Positions 34,375 through 45,600 of a DNA stretch of 64,000 bases are shown here, in pieces. The first letter of the stretch is position 1. The number at the start of each line of letters is the position of its first letter. The notes under the pieces were generated by a model that was not told the DNA's origin, did no database searches, and saw nothing but the letters and a program-made list of their open reading frames with translations. Source of the stretch: Bugula neritina. Lineage: Eukaryota > Bryozoa > Gymnolaemata > Cheilostomatida > Bugulidae. The translations under genes were made by a program, and so were the position numbers. The stretch covers positions 17,955,200 to 18,019,199 of the forward strand of contig OZ037768.1 in assembly GCA_964035545.1 (NCBI GenBank). Reading direction: 5' to 3'.

Positions 34375-37300
34375 AGGTAGAACGCTCTTGACCATCATAT
34401 GACGTTAGTAGAGCGCCTCATGTGTGTGACAGTGAGTGTTCCGTTGTTTTTTGTTTTGTTTTTTTTTAGTGCTTTCGCATTACCGCTGATATTATTCAAT
34501 TTAGATAGTGATATTTAAAAAAAAAATTGATAAGTAAGCTAGGTAAATCTTCTCATGTCGCGTATCGTTCTTGGTAAGAAACTTTGGTGGTAACAGCTAG
34601 AGCGAGAAGAAATGGAGTTAGGCAAACCTTGGGTTGCTGATCTCGTAGTTACGGACATGAGAGAGCGATTTTCCACAACCTCATCATAGTCTGATGAAAG
34701 TGTACTGTGTGTGGCTTCAGACTGTAGAATACGTGTCAATAGTGTGAGTCTATGATTTTTATACCTCGCTTGTAATGGTAGTAGACCCAGTTCCCATCGA
34801 GCATCACTAACACTCTCTCGCCCCTTGAGACCTGATATGAACCTCACAGCACGGTTCTGAACCATTTCTATATCATGTATGGTGGTTTTTAAATAAGGAT
34901 CCCAGAGGGTATCTGCATACTCCAACAGTGGACGGCAGAGGCTGGTGTAAGCTAAGAGTTTGCCATTCTTTGGAGCATCATGGAGAGCAAACTTTATTGC
35001 TCCCAGGACTCTGCTAGCTCTTTGTGATTTCAGCACAATGTGTTTGTCAAATTTAAGGTTACTCTGCATGGTCACACCGAGATACTTGGTCTCTTCAGTC
35101 CATTGGACAGGTGTACTCCCAAGCTTATAAGATGGAAGGCCTGTTTGGCGACCAAATGATATAGCATGGCATTTACTTTCATTAAAAGGCATCTTCCACT
35201 GTTGGGACCAGTTATATGCTACATCGATATTGACCTGGAAGTCTGCAGCATCTGCTTCTGAGTTTACTCTTTGGTACAACAGGGTGTCGTCTGCATAAAG
35301 ACTGACACAACAATTGACACAACTTGGTAAATCGTTAATATAAACCAGGAATAGTGTGGGTCCTAGTACAGATCCTTGGGGGACGCCCGATGTTACTGGG
35401 AGCTCAGTTGAGCATGAGCCTTTGATTACAACTCTCTGTTTTCTGTTGGTGATGAAATCTTGAATCCAATTTATAATCTGTGGGTTAACTTCTGGAATGC
35501 GACGTAGTTTCAGTAGCAGTAGGGAATGGGGGACTTTGTCAAATGCTTTTATGAAGTCTAGAACAATTGCATGTGTGTCTTGTGATTGGTCGTGCACTTT
35601 GGCAATGTCATGGTACGTTGAGCACAGCTGATTATCGCATCGACATTCCCTTCCGAAAACCATGCTGCCTGTTGTGAAGTATATTGTCAAGGGTTGCATT
35701 CAGGTAGTGCAGGATTATGTGCTCAAGCAATTTGCACGGAATGCTTGTGGGGGAGATAGGCCTATAATTCTGTGGTGATTCCTTGCTTCCTCCTTTATGT
35801 ATTGGGGTTACATTAGCGAATTTCCACTCTCCACAGGATAGTTAAGGGCATCCTCACTAAGAATATCATAAATTTCTCTCAAAATGTAGTTCGGGTTCTT
35901 GAATAATATTGCTCTGCGGGTGGCATGCGTGTTGCCTACTTGTAATTGTTTAGCCTAAGATTAAACTACAACCAATAAGCAGCAACCTTCGTTAAGGCTG
36001 CGTTATCTATCAACATTCCATTATTGGTGCTACATAAACAAAGTACAAAGCAAGCTATTCATTATAGCCTGCCAGCTAGCTAGCCTGTAATTATTATGTA
36101 GGTGCCAATATCTTCTCATCCCTACGTGCTCAGTGAAGCGTGAAGCGCTGCGCGCTGCTAGTTTCTTATGAGAAAATATAGCATTTTCAGTGTATAAATC
36201 ACCAATTTATGAGCAATCTAGCAGAGTTATTGAGAAAAGAAAAAAAACTTACACTGGAGAAATATCTCAGGATTCCAGCAGTGCAATTTTTTTTCAGATA
36301 TCATGCTTTGCTGCTGAGATATTTTACTGGTACTGAAAAGTCAGCTTTTCAGGCAAAATTGGCCAAAATTCGGCAGTTTTTTGTCTATAACTTCGCAAAA
36401 AAAATGAAAATTGAAATTTCCAAAAAACTTACACTGAAAAAAAAGAAGATCTACAACATAGTTTTTAAATTTTGACTCTAGCACAATTAGGTGAGATTTT
36501 ATTTTACTGGTACTGAATTCTTATATGATTACAATGCAAACCTCAGCAAGGCAGTTGCAGCTAAAAGGTTGCCCTTAACTATCCTGTGTCTTGGTAGTTT
36601 TCCAGATTTAAGGGAGGCATGATATATGTGCTGAAGACAAGTGGCATTTATTTCAGTATCAACTAATAAGTCTGGTTTTCTTATGCCGTCTGGCACCGGC
36701 GATTTACCATTTGCCAAACCTCTAATAAGTGACTCAAGTTCCTTGATAAATATGCATATGTTATGAGTATCACTGCTATTTGGATATTGTGACACCTGGT
36801 GATCTTGGCAGAACTGACTATAAAAATAACTGTTCAAGATCTCATTGAGTTGTCAGTTAGTTGATTAGTATCAGGGTCAGTAAGAGACATGGAAAAATTA
36901 TCTTGACCAGTTTTTTGCCTCAGGTGTTTGAAAAAAGGCTTGGAATTTCCCCTCTCTAATAGTTTACATACCTTCTCAACTACATAGTTCCTCTTTTTGT
37001 GACGAAGTAATTTTTTGCAAGATTTTCGCTCTGTTTTATACTTCTCCAAAAAAAAACACATCCCTTGTTTTTTTATACTTAAACCAAGTTTTTCTTTGCT
37101 TTTGAGCAAGCTTCTTTGTCTCCTTATCAAACCTATCAGGCCAGCGAGGGTTCTTGGTTTTAAAACTTTTGTAGGAATGTGATCTTTGCAAGCCTGCGCA
37201 AGACCTTCTCTAAAAAGGGGCCACATGTTGTCAGGATCTGACATGTCCTCAAGTTTGTTACTGACAGTTTGCATACTGTCTCTGAAACCAGTTATATTTG

Positions 37301-38825
37301 CATTTTTGTATAGTCTAATTGTTTTTGGTTGTATTTTTAAGGGATTTGGTCTATGGCAGGTAAGCACTGCAGTGATGATGTAGTGATCACTGAGACCAGG
37401 AGATATTATATCAATATCTGTGACTAACGCTGTGTTATTGGTACAGATTAAATCCAGGATATTAACATGAATATGTGTGGGTTGTGTAACAAGTTGTTGC
37501 ATCCTGTTTTCAAATAACATGGTGAGAAAGTCCAAGGGTACAGACTTGAATTTTGCACCATATTTTAGTTTTCTGGTTTCCCAGTCTATTTCAAGGAGGT
37601 TAAAGTCGCCAACAAGAATGATGGAATGATGATGGTATTTGTTGGAGATGTGTTCAACGACATTTCTCAAAGCTGCCATGTTTAGCATTGATATGTTTGT
37701 TCTATAGTAGCAGCATATTATAATGTTGTGTTTGATCTGTACTACAACCATTTCTTCGCCCAAAGTGTCGAGTTCAACTTTAGTTGGCTGAAGTGAATTC
37801 GCTGCTGCTATAAGGACCCCGCCATCATGAATATTGCGATCCCATCTAAATGTGGTCTTGCTTTGGCTAGAGAGAATGTCACAGTTGTTTATAGTGTCAT
37901 CAATATGTGTTTCTACCAAACAAACTATATCATATTCAGATTTAATGAATTGAACTTCGGCCGTCTTCCCCTTAACAGACCTGGAGTTTGCCAAAAATAA
38001 GGCTAGTGGGCTCTCATTACACTGTCTGATGCCGACGTCAGACGCTTCCATTCCCCCGAGGGTTGCTGACATTCAATTTGCAGATTCCTTATTCTGCATG
38101 CAGATCCAGGGTTGTCACTTTTCAGTCCACGCACACACTCACGGAGGGCGAATTCTTGGTTGCGGATTTCCTTGCTGGCATCTAGCTTGCAGGAGACTTT
38201 GTCACTTTTAAGTCCCCAAGAATTCACCCTTTTTATGAAGACCCATTTGAATTGGATAGTCTCAAAGACAACTTTTATGGGTCTAGCGGTTTCCGTACTC
38301 TTTTTTCCGAGTCTTAAGGCGGCATGAGGTTTGTCAAGGTTTTTGAATCTTTCATCTCTCATGAATTTTTCGACCTACTCTAATACCGGTATATCATCTC
38401 CCTCCGGCACACCATATGGAATGGCATTACATTTTCTGGCATCTGCCTCACTTATTTCATTACTTTTCTGCATCAACTTCTCAGCATTTCTGTTTACTTC
38501 AACAGCCTTATTCATTTAGACTGTACTTTGCTCAACAAGCTTGGAACATTGATCTTCCAGGGACTTTATGTTCTCATTGTTACTCTTTAGTGCATCAGCA
38601 TACGTGAGTTGCATGCCTTTAACAGCTCGGTCAATATCGTTAAGTTTGTTCATTGTTAACAGATTCATTTCTTCCAGCTTTTTTTTAGTTCGGTAATTGA
38701 AGGTTTTAGCTTCAGTTTGGTCTTGAGAGTCTACATTAATTACCAGCTCCGGTATGCATTTGGTGCAGAACCATCTTACTCCTTTCCCATCTGCGCTATT
38801 ACTGTTAGTATTTAAACTCTAACAG
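34375..38825 (-). mobile_element. CR1-like LINE, decayed, with inserted MITE
   Basis: The third large LINE. RT and thumb are at 35699-34539 (LDFIKAFDKVPH, SGVPQGSVLGP, YADDTLLYQ). Upstream RT pieces lie at 35850-35700 and 36837-36590. The endonuclease is at 38072-36834 (VCLVETHIDD, VGDFN). ORF1 remnants at 38362-38003 and up to 38825 include the end of a PHD-like finger (RWFCTKC). Several frameshifts and stops are present. The 5' end is truncated inside ORF1. A MITE splits the RT at 35832-36588. It is a relative, not a copy, of the LINE nested in the Gypsy element. Confidence 0.9.
35832..36588. mobile_element. 757-bp MITE inside LINE reverse transcriptase
   Basis: The ends are 22-bp inverted repeats with one mismatch, beginning CACAGGATAGTTAAGGGCA. 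A 2-bp duplication (TC) flanks the element. The LINE frame stops at its right border and resumes at its left border, so the insertion point is exact. No transposase frame is seen, though 36209-36475 is an open stretch of low-complexity Lys-rich codons. Confidence 0.88.
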
Positions 38826-39658
38826 TAATACTGGTTTGTTGTTGACAGGTGTTTTTGAATGCACCACACACAATATCCTTGAATGTTTCCCATTTAGCTG
38901 TAGTACTTTTCCTTCACAGATATTTCCAAATTAACTTAATCTTTTTTAACGTTTTCCAGTATTTACATTTAATTAATTGACTTAGTGACTAGAGTAGAGT
39001 TATTATGATTAGAAAAGGTTTATGATAGTCTTTCCTGAATAATTTAATGTGTTCCTCGAAGTACTGGTGTTGTAATTTTTACTCTTGTGGGTTTCAGTGT
39101 ATAATCAAGTTAGTGCATTGCTTATAATCCAATCAATCCCGCAATTGTAGTTTCAGATAATAAAGAAGTATATTTACACAAATAAGTACACAAATAAAAC
39201 TCTACATCTACTCAGATATTCTACAGCAATTCAGTACAGTGTTTCTAGTTTGCCTGTCTACTAACAACTGTTTTACTAAGCGGGAAGCCACAGTCCTAAT
39301 AATAACTGATGATTCCTATTGGAGGGTTTGTTGTCTCGGGTCATCTTCCTACGCACGCAATGACCCCATATTACAGTTAGAAGGGAATTAGTGCTTTCCC
39401 CTTTTCAATTATGATAGTAGTCCATCGAGCCACCACACCGGTCTGTTTCGTTCACGTCAAACATTAATTTAATATGGTATCATTTTAGCTTCTATCATTG
39501 AAAAAGGTAAGAGAACATCTTGGCATTCAACTGAAAAGAGATGGTGTTATCAGTGTCTAGTCTAGTTTGCTGACAGCTATTTCAAAATTCAAAATGGCTC
39601 TAGTAGAAAAGTTTTGGCTCATTGGTGGAAGAGTGTGAGAATTCAATTGGAGCTCAAC
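38826..39658. other. Upstream region of STAND-B
   Basis: No gene seen. It should contain the promoter and 5' UTR of STAND-B. An in-frame stretch from 39614 precedes the chosen ATG but has no earlier ATG. Confidence 0.5.
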
Positions 39659-42600
39659 ATGGCCTTGTCTAGGTTGGGCACAGGCAATTACAGAAATGTT
39701 ATAACAGAAATTCTCAAAGAAATTAGTGGAGGTAAAGCAATTTTACTAATTTTATTGCAAAGCTATGGTGCTATTGTTATGTGCCTATTTTTTTTTAAAG
39801 TTTTCTATTTTCTATAAATAAAATGGAATATATAGCTTTATTTTATGACGTGTTTTTAAATGTCAATTTTCTTTATTATTTATTTGTAATTAAAAGTTTG
39901 CTTTTCTTAAATGTACAGAATAAAATTTATTATGTCTGCTGACATTGCTATTCATCACAAAACCTTAAAACTATTCAATGTTTTACATTATTTATGTATA
40001 TAGAGGTGGACAGCATTGTACTAAGAAAGCTGAAGCCCGAGGTTGTTGCAGAAGTAAGGCATGCTCGTATTAGGGACATCTTTGCCGCTACTACGTTCCG
40101 TCAGTTATATGCTCTGATTCTTAAAGACTTTGACAATGACTTGAAGGCATCGGTGTTAGCCATCAATAGAATGATTGTACTAGTGCATAAGAATCTTAGT
40201 CCAGCAGTAAGTTAATGGCATGTTTGCAGTGCAGTATGGAAGTAGTGTGTGTACACATTTATATAACATAATCTCTCTGTTATGGAGAATGGCTCACTAC
40301 TAGTCATGTTAGTGTGATTCTCAGCAACTGTGATGAAGTGGTGTTCGTAAATTCCAGCAATCTAACATTTTTATTAAATAGTGGAGACTATTTTTTTCTA
40401 ATGTTGATTGTTGCGATGCTGCTTGATTTAAATTGTATTAACATCTTCAAGAAAAGAATAATTATCTATTGTGTATAAAGTTCTTTTACATAAAAATGAA
40501 AGAAAAGAGGGCACAATTTCCTGTACAGATAAATAATGCAAACAGGGTAAAAATATATATATTTCCTGTAGAAAGTAAATGGTTGTCTGCTTGTGTCTCA
40601 ATATATCTAACTTGTAATTTGTATGGATAGTTGGTAAGCAAGATGAAGAGCTTTACTCGCAGGCTAACACAACAACAGCTGGGCTTTAAACTCGGTGAAG
40701 AATGTGAAGTATATGGCCGAGTAGATGAGCTGAGGACTCTCCGAGAATCTGTTGACCAGGATGAACTCAAATGTATGGCAGTAGCAGCACCTACTTTTCT
40801 TCAAAATGTTGTGCATTTGTGAGATACAAAATATGCACTTTAGATAATTAAGTTTCTTGGTGGAGTGTAAGCAAATATATTTAAAATCAATTGTAGCGAC
40901 TAGTGATTTTATGGCTTCATGTTTAATATTTTCAGATACTAATGATAACATGTTGTCTACTTATTTCTAAGACCATTAAAAAAATTCATTTTTGTTTGAT
41001 GAATTATCCATAACTAATAAAATCAAATTAAATTTTTTTATTCGACCATTAGAAAGTAGTACATGTATAATTTAATCTCTACAAATGCATTATTATGCTA
41101 TATAATTGTAGTGGTTAATGTTTGGGGACAGCATGGCTTTGGTAAAAGCTATATAGTCAAGAACTTGGCATCTAGAATGTTTAATTGGGAGCCCTTTGGT
41201 GTAGAATACACAGATTGCAGGTAGTGTAATGATGTAGCAAGCAATATAATAAAGTAGTTGTAGTGATGGAGAAATTGAGAAAAGTCTGTATTAGATAAAA
41301 AGAATTAGCTAAAAAAGTCACTTTCTTTCGAAAATTTCAATCCGCACTCGAAGCTAGATTTTGTAAAGAAAATTAAAGAACTTGGGCTATTGAATTTTTT
41401 GACTGCACCTAAATGAGTATAATACATGTGTTTGAAAATAAATGTAAATGTATTGAGTTTTTTTGTGGGTATAACCAGCAAAGGAGCCTGTGACCATTTT
41501 AATGTGCATGAGGGGAGGTGCGTTTCTGATGAAAATGGTAAATTTACAAAAGTACACTGTAATGTAATGGAGTGATCTAGTCCATCTCAATAATTGAAAA
41601 AGGAGTAGCATTTTCACATGGAGAATTAGACTGATCTGCACACTAAGTGCATATTTCAGCTACAGGTAAATGTAAATAAATATATATTGTTGAACTCTGT
41701 AATGGGGTTTTGTTGTATGTTATGTTTTAGCAGCTTCCGTGTACTTTAGTTCGTATATTTCTACTTACATTTATGTCTTTGTAGTGTCACAGTATGTTAG
41801 GTTTTCTGGTTAAAGTTTTCTCATCACAAAACCAATCGGAAGTAATTTTTAGGTTTAGTTTTAAATATTTAGTGCATAACCTGCTGCAAACTGAATTAAA
41901 TATTTCCTTTATCGTAAACAAAAAAAAATAAAGAAATCTTTTACTACAACAAAAACATAAATTGTATCGTTTAATAATTGAAATTCTTAGGCTCCATCCA
42001 TTATAGAAAACAATTGAGCCAATGGTATACTAATCGATTCAATTGTGTTTATAAACTAAAAATTAATTATTTTTTTAACACTGCAAGCTGTGCTGTGTTT
42101 AATAACAATCACACGTACACATTTTAGTGGTCTGCAAACACTAAGCTGCTTGTTCACACGAATTCTGGTGAGATTACCTCCTCAGCGTTATTCTAAAGCA
42201 GTAGCTAAACCTAACGAGCTTTTGGGACTATGGCTGCGTTACTTGGAGCAAAAATACCAAGGTTTGTCACATATAGCATTGAGGTGCATGAGCGACGCAA
42301 TGGTATGGTTTTCTGAAATACTCTTATATATGCTGTTTTGGAGTGTATAATGCTCAGTGGTCTATAATGTTCTGTAGTATATAGTATTCTGTAGTATATA
42401 ATGTTCTGTAGTATATAATGTTCTGTAGTATATAATGTTGTGTAGTATATAATGTTTTGTAGTATATTTTGTTCTGTAGTATATAATGTTCTCTGGTGTA
42501 CAATACTTCACAGTCTATAATAATTTATAGTATATAATACTCTATGGTAAGACATGCTACACAGTACATGAAGTTTGTTCCTATAATTTGGATTATTTTA

Positions 42601-45600
42601 TAGTCATGTTTGTAAGTTGCTATCACTGTGGTGGTTTTGTTGTAGAACTCAGATCTCTAGCTAATGAGTCTTTCACACTTCATCTAGTCATAAATTCATG
42701 GGTGTGATTTTAGCTTTCTGTAGAATGTAATAGTTAATGTGTTGATTGTTGTAGATGATGAGCGTGTAATAATTATATTAGACAACTTATCGGAAATGTT
42801 AGTAAAAAGCTCCTCTCTTTGTCACGCTTTAATTGGAACGGTTGATTACTTGCAGAGAAAGGATACCAAGGTGTTGCTTTTTGATGTTACTAGTTTCACT
42901 TTTGATGCTTGATAACAATTATTTTAGTAGCACTAGACATATGGCATGGTGTATAGCTTCATGTATTGTGTTGTTTTAATTTTTTTTAATTTGCTATTTT
43001 TTTAATTTCTTAAGCATGTTGCTGTAATTCCTATCAAACCTGTACAAATAATCAATATGATTATTTTGATGCTACACCCAACCATATCTTCCGGTTGTTG
43101 TTCATGAACTCCTGTGAAGTTACAGAGCTGATAAATTCTTACAGGTAACCTTCATAACTACCGCTACTTCCAATCTTGCTGACACGGCAGCCACACAAGA
43201 TAACACGTGCTTTCACCAGTGTATCAAGGATATTCATGTTAGTAAGATGAGTTCCATAGATGCTCAGAAGTTTTTCACAGTAAGTATACATTAATTTGTG
43301 TTGCGTTGTGCACATTTGGGCAGAGCTTTAACCTACACCAGTTGATGCTAAGTTGTACGATGATTACATTAATTAATATTTTTCAAAACTAATATTATGC
43401 AGTATTATTTGCTAAAAGTATTTTCTTTTTTTCATTAGGCAGATGTTTCAAAAAGTCTGCCATCCCAGGTTGCAGAACTGTGGAGCCTGGGACATCCTTT
43501 CTCTTTGATCTTGCTCAACATACTGGCTGACCGAGATGTCATGTTCACTTCTCAACTTCTTGAAAGTCAGCAGATCAGCGATCCGTTTGAATGGATTCAA
43601 CAAACTCTCTCGCTGACTTTTAATCAGCTTACCAAACAGCAGCAGAGGGTTCTTCTAACTGTAGCCATGTTTGAAGGAGAGGCTCAATTAGGTGCAGTAC
43701 ACCAAGTACGTTTTATTTCTAGCTGGTAATAAAAAATACCTGCTATTTGTAGCTGAACTAATTTCTTACGAAGCTTTAATAACACTTTTTTCATCTATTT
43801 GTATGGTTATGTTATTATTTAGCATGATTTGTCATAGTATTATTACTCCAGATAAAGTTAACATTTCCCTTATGTGAGTGTAATTGTAGGCTGTCTAATA
43901 TAATTATAATATAAATGTTGATATTTTTTGTTAGATAATGGGATCATCTCGGTTATCTGATGTTAACGAGTTTTGTGAGAAAATTCAGAAAGATTTCAAC
44001 ACAGGGTTTTGGCTATCCTTTAGTACCAGTGATGTAGCTGTAGAACGCTTTGATGAAACTCTACTTCATACCTCACACTCACTTGTTAAACAATTTCTCT
44101 TAAACTTCATCAGTTTGAACTGTGAGGATGGAACAAGCGATGAGCACCGATTTATACGAATGGTAAAAGTCTGCAGTTCTCTTTGATTTTACGAAATCTT
44201 GCAGTCTCTTTGCAGGAACTATCTCTTGTAAAAGCAAGTGTGAAAAACCAACATAGAAACATTTTATCAATGCAAAATCTTGAGGGCTTGATCTCAATTT
44301 AAATTTCTCAAACACAACTTGAAATGTACGTAATTAACTAAAATTATGACATTTATTCAGTGAACTCGCTCACACAATCAGCCAGTCAATCTGTAGGCAA
44401 ATTTTGTTACAATCACTGTAGGATTTTTAGGCTGTATTTTCGTTTTTTAGGTTAAAGAAAATTTTATTCATTACCATATTAACATTCTTGTGGAAGTTGG
44501 GAAAAATTGTATTGAGAACCCAGAAAAATCTTGCAGGCTCTTGATGAGGAATAAAACAAATATTACACAAGCTTTTAAAATTATATCTAGTGGATTTGGC
44601 ACTTCTCTAACACTCCTTAGTACCCTCGAAAAAAGCCCGAGATCATCAGAAGACATAGGCTATCTGTACCTTTGCTTGTATCAGAACCCTGGTTATTTTG
44701 AGGAGCACCTGGTGGAATCACTAGAGCAGCTTGTCACTTCAAACCGTGTCGTAGCTTCAGCTTCTCAGTACTACTGGACACTTTTCAGACTGGTTCTTGT
44801 GGCAGAGGGCAAGTGGAAGGTTCTGGAATCTGTAGTACAAGATGGCAACTCACACGCTTCTCACTTGTGCAAATCCTTGAATATCTATACAAGGGCTGTT
44901 CTAGCATCACACTTGCAAGACATACCAAATGCTGATAAGTATGACAAATTATCTTGTGCGCTTAAAGAGATAAAAAAAGAAAAAAGGCAAAGTGAACGAA
45001 AACAAGTACGGAACTTCTCAACAGTGACTAAATACTTTAGCATACTTATTCGCCTGTCTATGTTATCTGCTGCTCAATTAGGTAAAGCACAGTCTTCTAC
45101 AGCCATTAAGAAGCTGTGTGAAGATGCCAACAAAGATGCATCATATGTCGAGATTTTAAAACCACTGTGAGTAAATCATGCTGCTATTAAGAAACTTTCG
45201 AAATTATAATTTTATTAAAAGCTGGTTATTCAATTAGGTTCTAAGGTACATATTTACAGCAGATATTCAAATTTAGTTTCAAGTCATCTGACACACAAGC
45301 AATCATAGTTTTACATACTTCTATATGGACAGGGTTTTGAAGGCTCTCGGCAAAGTGTGTGGGAACAAGGAGAAGTATTGCAGGTCTGCGCTGAATCACT
45401 ATAAAAAGATGCAGCAGGGAGAGCTTCAAGAAGCGGCTGAGTGTATGATCAACCTCACTGAAGTCTCATTAGAACGGTAAGTTATAATTTTATATTTTAA
45501 AAATTTATATATTATATATTATTCGATCATAAGGTTTGATGTGAAATTATTTGGTTTTATAATTTGACGACGTAATGTAACATTCCATTGAATCACAACA

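Noticed and set aside
36209-36475. 88-codon plus-strand frame, Lys/Phe-rich
   Set aside because: It lies inside the MITE at 35832-36588 and is low-complexity. No transposase motif.
40664-40951. 95-codon minus-strand frame
   Set aside because: Shadow of the STAND-B exon at 40631-40772 on the opposite strand.
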